Assembly (NCBI RefSeq): GCF_004345005.1
Contig: NZ_SMMX01000007.1
Coordinates: 62,001 to 126,000 of the forward strand
Reading direction: 5' to 3'
Origin: Extibacter muris
GTDB taxonomy: Bacteria; Bacillota; Clostridia; Lachnospirales; Lachnospiraceae
Length of the DNA stretch: 64,000 nt
The notes under the pieces are model-generated. The model made no database searches. It was not told the origin of the DNA and saw nothing but the letters and a program-made list of their open reading frames with translations. Below, one piece after another: positions 17,372 through 26,762 of the stretch; the first letter of the stretch is position 1; every line of letters starts with the position of its first letter. A program made the position numbers and the translations under genes.

Positions 17372-19996
17372 CTACCTATTAGCGATAGCTGCCTGTGCAG
17401 CAGCAAGACGTGCAATCGGCACACGGAATGGTGAGCAGGATACATAGTTGAGACCTAACTTATTGCAGAATTCTACAGAAGACGGGTCTCCGCCGTGCTC
17501 GCCGCAGATACCTACGTGGAGGTTGGCGTTGGCTGGCTTGCCTTTTGTGATAGCCATCTCCATGAGCTGTCCTACGCCTGTCTGATCAAGCTTTGCAAAT
17601 GGGTCGTTCTCGAAGATCTTAGCATCATAGTAAGCATCGAGGAACTTGCCTGCATCATCACGTGAGAAGCCAAATGTCATCTGTGTCAGGTCGTTTGTAC
17701 CGAAGCAGAAGAAGTCGGCTTCTTTCGCAATCTCATCTGCTGTGAGGCAAGCTCTAGGAATCTCGATCATCGTACCTACTTCGTACTTGATGTCGCTTCC
17801 TGCTGCCGCGATTTCAGCGTCTGCTGTCTCTACGACAATCTTCTTCACATATTTGAACTCTTTGATGTCACCAACGAGCGGAATCATGATTTCCGGGCAT
17901 ACGTTCCAGTCAGCGTGTGCTTTCTGTACGTTGATTGCAGCACGGATGACTGCTCTTGTCTGCATCTTTGCGATCTCAGGATAAGTTACAGCGAGGCGGC
18001 ATCCACGGTGTCCCATCATCGGGTTGAACTCGTGAAGGGAATCGATGATCGTCTTAATCTGCTCTACTGTCTTGCCCTGTGCATCGGCAAGCTTCTTGAT
18101 GTCGTCTTCATCCGCAGGAACGAACTCGTGAAGCGGTGGGTCGAGGAAACGGATGGTAACCGGGTTGCCTTCCAGCGCTTCATATAATTTTTCAAAGTCT
18201 CCCTGCTGTTCCGGAAGAATCTTCTCAAGTGCCGCTTCTCTTTCTTCTACAGTCTCAGAGCAGATCATCTCACGGAATGCATCGATTCTGTTGCCTTCAA
18301 AGAACATATGCTCTGTCCGGCACAGGCCGATACCTTCTGCACCGAGCTCACGTGCTTTCTTAGCGTCTCCAGGAGTGTCTGCATTCGTACGAACCTTCAT
18401 CGTCCTGTACTTGTCAGCCCATCCCATGATTCTGCCGAACGTTCCTGCGATTGTGGCGTCAACCGTAGGAATGAGGCCATCATAGATGTTACCTGTGGAA
18501 CCGTCAAGAGAGATTGCGTCTCCCTCGCGGAACTCTTTTCCGCCTAATGTGAACTTCTTATTTGCCTCGTCCATAACGATGTCGCCGCATCCGGATACAC
18601 AGCATGTACCCATCCCACGTGCAACAACGGCAGCGTGTGATGTCATGCCGCCACGTACTGTCAGGATACCCTGCGCAGCCTTCATGCCTTCGATGTCTTC
18701 CGGAGAAGTCTCAAGGCGGACAAGGATAACCTTCTCCCCTCTTGCAGCCCAATTTTTCGCATCATCAGCTGTAAATACGGCCTTACCGCATGCAGCTCCC
18801 GGTGATGCTCCGAGTGCTTTTCCGATTGGTGTCGCAGCTTTGAGCGCGGCGGCATCAAACTGAGGATGAAGTAATGTATCTAAGTTTCTCGGGTCAATCA
18901 TGGCAACGGCTTTTTCTTCTGTAATCATGCCCTCGTCAACAAGGTCGCATGCAATCTGAAGTGCAGCCTGGGCTGTTCTCTTACCGTTACGTGTCTGCAG
19001 CATGTAGAGCTTCTTGTCTTCGATCGTGAACTCCATATCCTGCATGTCCCTGTAGTGGTCTTCCAGCTTATTGCAGATTGCTACGAACTGGTCGTACACT
19101 TCCGGCATAACTTCATGTAACTGGGAAATCTTCTGAGGTGTGCGGACACCTGCAACAACATCTTCACCCTGTGCGTTCATAAGGAACTCGCCCATGAGCT
19201 TCTTCTCGCCTGTAGCCGGGTCACGTGTAAATGCAACACCTGTTCCTGATGTATCGCCCATGTTGCCGAATGCCATCATCTGAACGTTGACAGCTGTTCC
19301 CCATGAATATGGGATGTCATTGTCACGACGGTATACGTTGGCTCTTGGGTTGTCCCATGAACGGAAAACAGCTTTGATAGCTCCCATCAGCTGTTCCTTC
19401 GGATCTGTCGGGAAGTCCTGTCCAATCTTTTCTTTGTATTCAGCCTTGAACTGTCCGGCGAGAACCTTAAGGTCTTCGGCTGTAAGATCCACATCTTCCG
19501 TAACGCCTTTTTCTTCTTTCATCTTGTCGATAAGCTCTTCAAAATACTTCTTACCAACTTCCATAACTACGTCAGAGTACATCTGGATGAATCTTCTGTA
19601 GCAGTCCCATGCCCAGCGTGGGTTTCCTGATTTATTAGCCAATACTTCAACGACTTCTTCGTTGAGGCCGAGGTTGAGGATCGTGTCCATCATGCCCGGC
19701 ATAGAAGCTCTTGCTCCTGAACGTACGGATACGAGGAGCGGATTCTCTTTATCGCCAAATTTCTTTCCTGTAATCTCTTCCATCTTCGTGATGGATTCCA
19801 TGATCTGTGACATGATTTCATCGTTGATCTTTTTTCCGTCCTCATAGTACTGGGTACAAGCTTCTGTCGTAATCGTGAAGCCCTGTGGTACCGGAAGACC
19901 CAAATTTGTCATTTCAGCAAGGTTGGCACCTTTTCCACCCAGAAGGTTTCTCATGGTCGCGTTACCTTCTGTAAACATATAAACCCATTTTGCCAT
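17372..19996 (-). CDS. ppdK: Pyruvate, phosphate dikinase
   Basis: 874 residues, the usual PPDK length. Interconverts pyruvate + ATP + Pi with PEP + AMP + PPi. Domains: N-terminal nucleotide-binding part (LLGGKGANLAEMTNLGLPVP, SVRSGARASMPGMMDT), the swivelling domain with the phosphorylated His in GGMTSHAAVVARGMGT near residue 455, and the PEP-binding TIM barrel (GLCRTEHMFF, MGHRGCRL, FCFGTNDLTQMTFG, GICGEHGGD). AGGAGG precedes the ATG. In an organism with a PPi-type phosphofructokinase, also encoded here, the PPi produced can be reused, which favours flux toward pyruvate and ATP. Confidence 0.98.
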   Translation of the reverse strand: MAKWVYMFTEGNATMRNLLGGKGANLAEMTNLGLPVPQGFTITTEACTQYYEDGKKINDEIMSQIMESITKMEEITGKKFGDKENPLLVSVRSGARASMPGMMDTILNLGLNEEVVEVLANKSGNPRWAWDCYRRFIQMYSDVVMEVGKKYFEELIDKMKEEKGVTEDVDLTAEDLKVLAGQFKAEYKEKIGQDFPTDPKEQLMGAIKAVFRSWDNPRANVYRRDNDIPYSWGTAVNVQMMAFGNMGDTSGTGVAFTRDPATGEKKLMGEFLMNAQGEDVVAGVRTPQKISQLHEVMPEVYDQFVAICNKLEDHYRDMQDMEFTIEDKKLYMLQTRNGKRTAQAALQIACDLVDEGMITEEKAVAMIDPRNLDTLLHPQFDAAALKAATPIGKALGASPGAACGKAVFTADDAKNWAARGEKVILVRLETSPEDIEGMKAAQGILTVRGGMTSHAAVVARGMGTCCVSGCGDIVMDEANKKFTLGGKEFREGDAISLDGSTGNIYDGLIPTVDATIAGTFGRIMGWADKYRTMKVRTNADTPGDAKKARELGAEGIGLCRTEHMFFEGNRIDAFREMICSETVEEREAALEKILPEQQGDFEKLYEALEGNPVTIRFLDPPLHEFVPADEDDIKKLADAQGKTVEQIKTIIDSLHEFNPMMGHRGCRLAVTYPEIAKMQTRAVIRAAINVQKAHADWNVCPEIMIPLVGDIKEFKYVKKIVVETADAEIAAAGSDIKYEVGTMIEIPRACLTADEIAKEADFFCFGTNDLTQMTFGFSRDDAGKFLDAYYDAKIFENDPFAKLDQTGVGQLMEMAITKGKPANANLHVGICGEHGGDPSSVEFCNKLGLNYVSCSPFRVPIARLAAAQAAIANR

Positions 19997-20043
19997 TTGT
20001 CATGACCTCCTAAACTAATTTTACTTTCTAAGTCGCACATAAT

Positions 20044-20072
20044 ATTGTACTGTTTTTGACAGTGTTCGTCAA
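20044..20072 (-). promoter_or_regulatory. Promoter of ppdK
   Basis: On the minus strand TTGACG (20072-20067) and TACAAT (20049-20044) are exactly 17 bases apart, about 50 bases before the ppdK start. Confidence 0.65.
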
Positions 20073-20161
20073 CCCCTTAACACCCAAGAAATCAAAAAAC
20101 AAGGGCTTTCTGCGGCATTTTCATCATTTGCCGGAAGCTGCCTTTCTCCCATTACTTTTTG

Positions 20162-20190
20162 TTGCAGCAAGGCATGATATTGTGTATAAT
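20162..20190 (+). promoter_or_regulatory. Promoter of ald-nhaC
   Basis: TTGCAG (20162-20167), a 17-base gap and a perfect TATAAT (20185-20190). About 85 bases of leader precede the ald ATG, which has a GAGAGGAAG ribosome site. Confidence 0.65.
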
Positions 20191-20278
20191 AAAAAGGCAT
20201 TTCTGCATAAAATGCATAAAAAATTGTGGACAGGCCATGGCCTGAAATATTTATCCTAAGAATTGAGAGGAAGCAGAC

Positions 20279-21445
20279 ATGAATGTAGGAATATTAAAGG
20301 ATATCAAAACCGGTGAAAACCGTGTAATCGCCACTCCCGTTGAGGTTGCGGGCCTGATTGCCGACGGGCATCCTGTATATGTGCAGAAGAACGCCGGTCA
20401 GAAAGCAGGATTCCCTGATGAAACATATGCGGCCGCGGGCGCTGTCATGGCAGATACCGCGGAGGAGATATACAGCACATGCGGCTTTATTGCCAAAGTA
20501 AAGGAGTTCGAGCCGGCTGAATATGACCTTCTTAAGGAGAACCAGATCGTGTTCACCTGTATACATCCGGCAGCGCACCCGGAAGAGGTGCAGGCTCTTC
20601 TGGACAAAAAAGTCATCGCCTTTACCGCCGAGGACTCGCACAGATACGGCTCTCCGAACTGTGAAGCCGCAGGAAAGCAGGGCGCTCTTATGGGACTGGA
20701 ATCCATGCTCACGATCAACGGAGGCAAAGGCAAGTTCGTCAGCGGACTCGGCGGCGCCCCCGGTATGAAAGTGCTTATCCTGGGCGGCGGAACGGTAGGG
20801 CAGGCGGCCCTCTCTGTACTGCACGCTCTTGGTGCGTGGGTGACTGTAGCAGACATCAGCATCGGCACGCTGCGAAGCCTGCAGAATGAATACAGGCAGA
20901 GCATCGACACGATGATTTCAAGCCGGGAGAATGTCAAAGCACTTCTGCCATCTGTAGATATGGTACTGAACTGTGTGAAATGGCCAAAAGGCAATACAGA
21001 GTACCTCGTCACGCGCGAGATGGTACGCTCGATGGAACCGGGCTCTGTCATCGTCGATATCAGCAATGATGAACAGGGAGCACTCGAGACATTTCACGAG
21101 ACGACACATGAAAATCCGCGTTATGTCGAAGAAGGGGTCGTGCACTACTGCGTCAGCAATATTCCCGGCGCGATAGCAAATTCTACTTCTGTAGCCTATG
21201 CCGCATCTGTGCTGCCACATTTCCGCAGCATACTGAACAACGGCGTGGCAGAGGCTTGTGCAAGGGATGGCTACCTCAGGAGAAGCCTGACGGCCTATAA
21301 AGGCTATCTGACCCATGAGGAGACAAGCGCACTGCAGAACCGTCCGTGGGTACGCCCGGAAGATATACTGGGCATATCCGGCAGAAAGCTTGATCCGGCG
21401 CCGCCTGCGACAGTAAGCCGTTCACATAATTTTATCACGCTGTAA
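20279..21445 (+). CDS. ald: Alanine dehydrogenase family protein (Ald/PNT fold)
   Basis: 388 residues. Alanine dehydrogenase reversibly deaminates L-alanine to pyruvate and ammonia with NAD. Family residues: Arg in ENRVIATP, Lys in IAKVKEF, His in TCIHPAA, the Rossmann loop ILGGGTVGQAA, and VIVDISNDEQGALET followed by VSNIPGA. One stretch, LNCVKWPKGNTEYLVTREM, differs from the usual 'IPGAKAPKLVT' of Ald, so substrate preference could differ from alanine. It is followed after 82 bases by an NhaC-type carrier in the same direction, which may move the amino acid or balance Na+/H+. Confidence 0.82.
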   Translation: MNVGILKDIKTGENRVIATPVEVAGLIADGHPVYVQKNAGQKAGFPDETYAAAGAVMADTAEEIYSTCGFIAKVKEFEPAEYDLLKENQIVFTCIHPAAHPEEVQALLDKKVIAFTAEDSHRYGSPNCEAAGKQGALMGLESMLTINGGKGKFVSGLGGAPGMKVLILGGGTVGQAALSVLHALGAWVTVADISIGTLRSLQNEYRQSIDTMISSRENVKALLPSVDMVLNCVKWPKGNTEYLVTREMVRSMEPGSVIVDISNDEQGALETFHETTHENPRYVEEGVVHYCVSNIPGAIANSTSVAYAASVLPHFRSILNNGVAEACARDGYLRRSLTAYKGYLTHEETSALQNRPWVRPEDILGISGRKLDPAPPATVSRSHNFITL

Positions 21446-21527
21446 AAGCTATCAGGTTTTATTACTTATCAGGTTTTATTGGTTATCAGAAAAGAAGGAA
21501 CGAAAGAGAAGGGGGATTTTATTCTTT

Positions 21528-22928
21528 ATGGAAACAATGGGATTCATATCAATCATACCGGCGATACTGGCTATCGTATTGTCGTTCGTAACGAGGAACA
21601 CCGTCATATCACTTGCAATCGCCTGTATCACCGGAACGCTGCTGGCGGGACAGGGGGTGTTCGGGTTCCCGACGCTTTTAAAGGAAAGCCTCGGGACGAC
21701 GAGCTTTTCATGGGTCATGCTTCTGAATACTTTCATAGGAATTCTTGTCGCTTATTTCCAGAAGACCGGGGCAATACAGGGATTTTCCCAGAAAGTGCAT
21801 GACCGTAACCTGAGCCGCAGAGGCGCGCAGCTTATGGCCTGGGTGCTCGGCATCTTCATTTACTTCAGTGACTCTTTCAGCCCGCTATTTGTCGGTTCTG
21901 TCATGCGGAGCATTACGGATAAGGCGAAAGTGTCCCGGGAAAAGCTGGCGTACATAGCAGATTCCACTTCCGCACCTGTCAGCGTACTCATGCCGATTAC
22001 CGGATGGGCCGCTTATCTCATGGGGTTAGCAGTCGGTGTCGGAGGTATTGTTGATGAAAAAGACGCATCCGCGCTGTTTTTAAAAGCAATACCGTTTAAT
22101 TTCTATCCTATCTTCGCAGTCCTTTTTGTCGGTGTAATCGCATCGGGAATCATCAAAGATTTCGGGCCGATGAAAAAGGCTGAGAAACGTGCGGTGGAGG
22201 AAGGGAAAGTGATACGCGACGGCGCAACGCCGCTCATCGGAAAAGAGCTGACGGAGATGCAGGCATATCCGGGGCTTAAGCCAAGGGTGTTCCTGAACTT
22301 CATCTTTCCTGTACTTATGATTATCAGCATCGCTATCGGTACCTATATCGCTTTCAGTTCTGCCAAGACGATGGAAGCGTTCTTGATGGTAGTCATCTTC
22401 ATGACCGTAAGCATGATGATCCAGGGCATCCCGTTCAAAGAGGTTATGAGCACCCTTACAGACGGTATAAAGGGTGCGCTGCCTGCAGTTATGCTGCTGG
22501 CTCTCGCATATTCCGTCAATGCGCTCAGCTCACAGATGGGTACGGCCAACTATATCATTTCCCTGACCGAGGAACTTCTGACGCCGCACATGCTGCCTGC
22601 CATCATCTTCCTCGTATCTGCAGTCATGGCTTTTGCGACTGGTTCCTCCTGGGGTACGTTCGCAATCTGCATGCCGATAGCACTGCCGCTGGCTTTCAGT
22701 TTTACAAATGATACGCTCACACTTCTCGTAATTGCCAGCTTCGCGGCTGTTGCAGGCGGGGGAGTGTTCGGTGACCACTGCTCGCCACTGTCCGATACGA
22801 CAGTACTTTCGTCTACCGGCGCCGCGGCCGACCATATCGACCACGTCAAGACACAGCTGCCGTACGCGCTCGTGTGCGGCGGGATTGCACTCATCGCCTA
22901 TCTCGTCGTCGGGTTCGTGTTTGTATAA
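21528..22928 (+). CDS. nhaC: NhaC-family Na+/H+ or amino-acid antiporter
   Basis: 466 residues with 11-12 hydrophobic spans, NhaC/arginine-lysine antiporter superfamily. Typical blocks: ADSTSAPVSVLMPITGWAAY, FATGSSWGTFAI and GGGVFGDHCSPLSDTTVLSS near the C-terminus. Encoded directly after ald, so an alanine- or amino-acid-linked exchange is plausible; ion and substrate cannot be read from sequence. No riboswitch precedes this copy, unlike the NhaC paralogue at 37243. A REP-type repeat begins 15 bases after the stop. Confidence 0.85.
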   Translation: METMGFISIIPAILAIVLSFVTRNTVISLAIACITGTLLAGQGVFGFPTLLKESLGTTSFSWVMLLNTFIGILVAYFQKTGAIQGFSQKVHDRNLSRRGAQLMAWVLGIFIYFSDSFSPLFVGSVMRSITDKAKVSREKLAYIADSTSAPVSVLMPITGWAAYLMGLAVGVGGIVDEKDASALFLKAIPFNFYPIFAVLFVGVIASGIIKDFGPMKKAEKRAVEEGKVIRDGATPLIGKELTEMQAYPGLKPRVFLNFIFPVLMIISIAIGTYIAFSSAKTMEAFLMVVIFMTVSMMIQGIPFKEVMSTLTDGIKGALPAVMLLALAYSVNALSSQMGTANYIISLTEELLTPHMLPAIIFLVSAVMAFATGSSWGTFAICMPIALPLAFSFTNDTLTLLVIASFAAVAGGGVFGDHCSPLSDTTVLSSTGAAADHIDHVKTQLPYALVCGGIALIAYLVVGFVFV

Positions 22929-22943
22929 GATGGTGTATAAGAT

Positions 22944-23021
22944 GGGGACGTGATCTTTTTCAAAAGGGTTACGTCCCAAACTGAACTTTATGGTGTACCA
23001 ATATGAATTATGTCCTGTACC
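22944..23021 (+). repeat. REP/REPIN-like repeat, copy A (solitary)
   Basis: 78 bases: GGGGACGTGA, spacer, TTACGTCCC forming one hairpin, then a GGTGTACC segment and a CCTGTACC end. Nearly the same sequence flanks the RAYT gene 1.5 kb away (copies B and C). Here it stands without a transposase, as a non-autonomous copy in the nhaC 3' region. Confidence 0.85.
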
Positions 23022-23050
23022 TTTTTGTCAGGTTTTCAAATTATATACGA

Positions 23051-23090
23051 AAATGCCCAGGTTGCAGTCCTTCCAACCCGGGCATTTTTT
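23051..23090. terminator. Bidirectional intrinsic terminator between nhaC and the M18 gene
   Basis: Arms 23051-23064 and 23073-23086 pair (AATGCCC..GGTTG type stem) around an 8-base loop, with an A-run before and a T-run after. It can therefore stop transcripts from both convergent genes. Confidence 0.8.
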
Positions 23091-24489
23091 ACATTTCTTC
23101 TATGAATGCTTTATAACCTTTATAAGCTTCGTATACATCTGCCTTACTTGTAATCTCCCACGGTGCGTGCATGCACAGCACAGCAACACCGCTGTCTATC
23201 ACTTCCATTCCGTAATTTGCCATTATATACGCAATCGTACCGCCGCCTCCAGCATCGACTTTTCCAAGCTCTGCAAACTGGTAGGCTACATTTTTGGTGT
23301 CCATAGCTCTGCGGATTTGAGCGAGATATTCCGCATTTGCATCATTAGAACCGCTTTTTCCACGGCTTCCGGTAAATTTGTTGAATACAAGACCTTTTCC
23401 AAAGAATGCGGAACTTCTCTTTTCAAATGTTTCTGCAAACATTGGGTCAAATGCGGCACTTACATCAGATGAAAGCATCTTCGAATTCTGAAGAGCACGC
23501 CTAATCCTCAAGTCTGAAGCGTCACCAGCAAGTGCCACAAGCTCTGCAAGAACATTTTCAAAAAATCTGGAATGCATGCCTGTTGCTCCTACACTTCCGA
23601 TTTCTTCCTTATCTACAAGGATGCAGCAAGCTGTTTTTTCTACCTTTTCAACATCCAGCAGCGCAAACAAAGACGTAAACGCACATACTCTATCATCCTG
23701 TCCATAAGCCATTATCATGCTACGGTCTATGCCACAGTCTCTTGCATTTCCTGCAGGGACAATTTCCAGTTCTGCGGATACAAAGTCCTCCTCTGATATG
23801 CCATAGGATGCTTCCAGTATATGCAGCACATTTGCCTTAACCGCCTCTTTTTCTTCCTTATCCAGGCTGTCGTCATTCTTGACAGGTCGGCTTGCAAAGA
23901 GAAGATCTAGTTTTTCACCCTCAATTACTGCATTAGCCTTTTTCTCCATTTGCTTGGACGCAAGGTGCACCAGAAGATCTGTCACCGCAAATACAGGGTC
24001 TTCTTCTTTATCGCCTATATGAATCTCTACAAGAGAACCATCCTTCTTCGCCACAACACCATGAAGTGCCAGTGGAAGCGTCACCCATTGATACTTTTTG
24101 ATTCCCCCATAATAATGGGTATCCAGATAGGATAATTCTTCATTTTCATATAATGGATTCTGCTTTACATCAATTCTTGGAGAATCAATATGAGCCCCCA
24201 GAATATTCATCCCGTGTTCTAGCGGCCTGCTTCCTATATGAAACGCTACCACGCTCTTCCCCATACAAACTGCATAGACTTTATCGCCTGCCTTTAAGGC
24301 AGCCCCCTCTTCTATCATGCTGCCCAGACTCTTATATCCCCGTTCCTCCAGCATACGGACTGTCACCTTAACACATTCCCGTTCGGTTTTACCTTCATCA
24401 AGACAAGTTTTATAGGAATTGTTAATTTGTTCCACTGCCATTAGTTCATCCTGACTATATGTCTTCCACGTATTATCTCTTTCCATCAT
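23089..24489 (-). CDS. M18-family zinc aminopeptidase
   Basis: 466 residues, cytosolic aminopeptidase I family; removes N-terminal amino acids using two metal ions. Metal and catalytic motifs: GAHIDSPRIDVKQNPL, the acidic LVDKEEIGSVGATGM, GYGQDD-like MAYGQDDRVCAF and the late CMHAPWEITSKADVYEA. The start is placed at ATG 24489, which lies 7 bases after GGAG; upstream GTG and downstream ATG codons are alternatives. It ends right at the shared terminator. It fits peptide use by an amino-acid fermenter. Confidence 0.93.
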   Translation of the reverse strand: MMERDNTWKTYSQDELMAVEQINNSYKTCLDEGKTERECVKVTVRMLEERGYKSLGSMIEEGAALKAGDKVYAVCMGKSVVAFHIGSRPLEHGMNILGAHIDSPRIDVKQNPLYENEELSYLDTHYYGGIKKYQWVTLPLALHGVVAKKDGSLVEIHIGDKEEDPVFAVTDLLVHLASKQMEKKANAVIEGEKLDLLFASRPVKNDDSLDKEEKEAVKANVLHILEASYGISEEDFVSAELEIVPAGNARDCGIDRSMIMAYGQDDRVCAFTSLFALLDVEKVEKTACCILVDKEEIGSVGATGMHSRFFENVLAELVALAGDASDLRIRRALQNSKMLSSDVSAAFDPMFAETFEKRSSAFFGKGLVFNKFTGSRGKSGSNDANAEYLAQIRRAMDTKNVAYQFAELGKVDAGGGGTIAYIMANYGMEVIDSGVAVLCMHAPWEITSKADVYEAYKGYKAFIEEM

Positions 24490-24531
24490 TATCACACTCC
24501 TTTACCTTACATAGTATAACACAAGTTAAAA

Positions 24532-24610
24532 GGGGACGTAACCATTTTCAAAAGTGTTACGTCCCAAATTGAACCTTGTGGTGTACCTAAATGGTATATA
24601 CCCTGTACCT
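24532..24610 (+). repeat. REP-like repeat copy B, left end of the RAYT element
   Basis: GGGGACGTAA...TTACGTCCC hairpin followed by GTGGTGTACCTAAATGG and CCCTGTACC. It is in plus orientation, the inverse of copy C on the other side of the transposase, so B and C form the element's imperfect terminal inverted repeats. Confidence 0.9.
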
Positions 24611-24655
24611 TTAAAACATTCTTAGAATTTGCATTATTCTAGATTATATACATTA

Positions 24656-25426
24656 TTACATCTTATGTTCAATAAAGCGTCTCACTTCTAAACAAATATT
24701 ATGAATCAGCTTGTCGGATATGTTCAGAACTAATTTCAACTGTTTAATATATTCTTTTCGTAACTCTTTCTGCTCCAAAACTTGTTCCAGCAGTTCTAAG
24801 TTATTTTTTTCAAATATGCTCTTTAATATTAATAATGCGATTTCCATCCGCTGTTCTTGTTTTTCATCTGGTATATCACTGAATATTTCATATCTTCGAT
24901 GCTGATGAAAATCTTTAAATTCTGAAACACTTGAAAACCTTTCTTTGTAAACAAAAAGTGCCTTTTCATGAATTACAACCGGTATATTACTACAATATTC
25001 ATTCATGCTGCTGTAGATATAGCGCAAAGGAGTCTTAACCATATTGGCCTTTACCGGATTCAGATGTATGTAACGGATACAATTCCAAAAATATGATTCT
25101 GTCTCAATACATTCACTTGTGAATCTATTTTGAAATACATGTCCGTTTCTTTGATGCTTATAGTTGTAATAGGATGCATATTCAGCTAGTATTCTAGCCA
25201 TAAATAGAGATAATTCCTGAATTTCTGCCCGGATTATAAAATGGGCATGATTGGACATAATGCAAAATGCGTATATTTCCACATGATACTTATTAAGATG
25301 TTTTACGATAATCTTTTTGAAATAACCTTTTTCACGACGTTGATTATAAATCCGTTCTTTGTTTATTCCTCTGACTACAACGTGATAAAAACCGGTACTG
25401 CTTTCCTGTCTTTTCTTTGTCGGCAA
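24656..25426 (-). CDS. REP-associated tyrosine transposase (Y1_Tnp, IS200-like HUH enzyme)
   Basis: 256 residues from TTG 25426, chosen because GGGAGGGG lies 4 bases before it and the family starts a few residues before GFYHVVVRG; the upstream open frame runs into repeat copy C. The domain shows FYHVVVRGINKERIY, the HUH-type metal motif in IMSNHAHFII, and the tyrosine-bearing helix ILAEYASYYNYKHQRNGHVF with FQNRF and YIHLNPVKAN following. A helical C-terminal tail of about 100 residues is added. It nicks single-stranded hairpin repeats. The gene is intact, so the element may still be active. Confidence 0.9.
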   Translation of the reverse strand: MPTKKRQESSTGFYHVVVRGINKERIYNQRREKGYFKKIIVKHLNKYHVEIYAFCIMSNHAHFIIRAEIQELSLFMARILAEYASYYNYKHQRNGHVFQNRFTSECIETESYFWNCIRYIHLNPVKANMVKTPLRYIYSSMNEYCSNIPVVIHEKALFVYKERFSSVSEFKDFHQHRRYEIFSDIPDEKQEQRMEIALLILKSIFEKNNLELLEQVLEQKELRKEYIKQLKLVLNISDKLIHNICLEVRRFIEHKM

Positions 25427-25445
25427 TGTGCCCCTCCCTTCATTA

Positions 25446-25523
25446 GGTACAGGGCATATTCCATTTAGGTACACCACAAAATTCAATTTGGGACGTAATC
25501 TTTTTCAAAAAGATCACGTCCCC
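25446..25523 (-). repeat. REP-like repeat copy C, right end of the RAYT element
   Basis: Read on the minus strand: GGGGACGTGA...TTACGTCCC, then GTGGTGTACCTAAATGG and GCCCTGTACC. Same order as copies A and B, opposite orientation to B. It ends 13 bases before the kbl stop and supplies the leader of the transposase gene. Confidence 0.9.
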
Positions 25524-25536
25524 ATATTTCCATTTT

Positions 25537-26733
25537 TTACAATCCCATCTCGCTTCTTACTTCTTTGAAGCATTTTACGATGAAGTCTATATCTTCTTTT
25601 GTATGGCTTGCGCATACTTGTGTACGGATTCTTGCTTTTCCTTTTGGTACTACCGGGAATGAGAATGCCACTACATAGACGCCCTTGTCCATCATACGCT
25701 TAGCAAATTCTGCCGCTGTCTTCTCATCATACAGCATTACAGGCACGCATGGATGTGTTCCTGGAATGATGTCAAAGCCATTGTCTACCAGCTCTTTGCG
25801 GTAGTAGGACGTCACTTCTTCCAGGTGGTCACGGAGCTCTGTACTCTCATCAAGCATATCGAACAGTTCGATGCTGGCGCCTGCGATAGCCGGAGCCAGT
25901 GAGTTGGAGAACAGGTACGGACGGCTTCTCTGGCGCAGCAGATCGATAATCTCTTTACGGCCTGATGTATATCCGCCGGAAGCTCCGCCGAGGGCTTTTC
26001 CAAGCGTTCCTGTAATGATGTCGACACGCCCCTGTACACCGCAGTGTTCCGGAGTTCCCCGGCCCGTCTTGCCTACGAATCCAACCGCGTGGCTGTCATC
26101 GACCATCACAAGTGCATTGTACTTGTCTGCCAGGTCACATACGCCTTTCAAGTTGCAGATGATACCGTCCATAGAGAATACGCCGTCCGTTGCGATCAGC
26201 TTCACCCGTGCACCGGCTTCATCCGCTTCTTTTAATCTGGCCTCCAGGTCCTCCATGTCATTGTTCTTGTAGCGGAAGCGCTTTGCCTTGCACAGGCGCA
26301 CGCCATCGATAATCGAAGCATGGTTCAGCTCATCGCTGATAACCGCATCGTCAGCCGTAAGCAGTGTCTCAAACAGGCCTCCGTTCGCATCGAAGCAGGA
26401 TGAATACAGTATCGTGTCATCCGTACCTAGGAAATCTGATATCTTCTTCTCCAGCTTCTTATGTATATCCTGCGTGCCACAGATGAAACGGACAGATGCT
26501 ACTCCATATCCTTTATCGTCATATGTCTTCTTCGCCGCTTCTATGAGACGCGGGCTGTTTCCCAGTCCGAGGTAGTTGTTCGCACACATGCAGAGAAGCT
26601 CTCTGCCGTCTTCCATCATTACTCTCGATCCCTGCGGGGAAACAAAAGGCGCCTCTCCTTTAAAAAGGCCCGCCTCCTTTATTCCGTCTACTTCTTTTGT
26701 GTAGATGCTTAAAATGTCGTCTTTACGTGCCAT
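25537..26733 (-). CDS. kbl: Glycine C-acetyltransferase (2-amino-3-ketobutyrate CoA ligase)
   Basis: 398-residue PLP enzyme of the alpha-oxoamine synthase family. Splits 2-amino-3-oxobutyrate with CoA into glycine and acetyl-CoA, the second step of threonine breakdown. Key parts: [11 protein letters not shown], the [11 protein letters not shown] block, [20 protein letters not shown] with the PLP-contacting Asp/His, and the Schiff-base Lys in [15 protein letters not shown]. It follows tdh after 29 bases and is co-transcribed with it. Confidence 0.97.
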   Translation of the reverse strand: MARKDDILSIYTKEVDGIKEAGLFKGEAPFVSPQGSRVMMEDGRELLCMCANNYLGLGNSPRLIEAAKKTYDDKGYGVASVRFICGTQDIHKKLEKKISDFLGTDDTILYSSCFDANGGLFETLLTADDAVISDELNHASIIDGVRLCKAKRFRYKNNDMEDLEARLKEADEAGARVKLIATDGVFSMDGIICNLKGVCDLADKYNALVMVDDSHAVGFVGKTGRGTPEHCGVQGRVDIITGTLGKALGGASGGYTSGRKEIIDLLRQRSRPYLFSNSLAPAIAGASIELFDMLDESTELRDHLEEVTSYYRKELVDNGFDIIPGTHPCVPVMLYDEKTAAEFAKRMMDKGVYVVAFSFPVVPKGKARIRTQVCASHTKEDIDFIVKCFKEVRSEMGL

Positions 26734-26762
26734 TGGTATCAGTCCTTTCTTTATAAAAAAAA

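Larger units (their letters stand above)
24532..25523 (-). mobile_element. REP-associated tyrosine transposase (RAYT) element with inverted flanking repeats
   Basis: About 990 bases bounded by repeat copy B (plus) and copy C (minus), enclosing one Y1-type transposase gene. The arrangement is that of a RAYT bracketed by its REP sequences, which normally is not a transposing IS but spreads its hairpin repeats. Solitary relatives at 22944 and 33661 support this reading. Confidence 0.85.

Noticed and set aside
19662-19847. Plus-strand ORFs inside ppdK, nifJ, the M16 gene and jetC
   Set aside because: Shadow frames of long minus-strand genes, without ribosome sites or family features.
20294-21066. 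Long minus-strand ORFs opposite ald
   Set aside because: Opposite-strand artefacts of a GC-richer coding gene; ald has the motifs, promoter and ribosome site.
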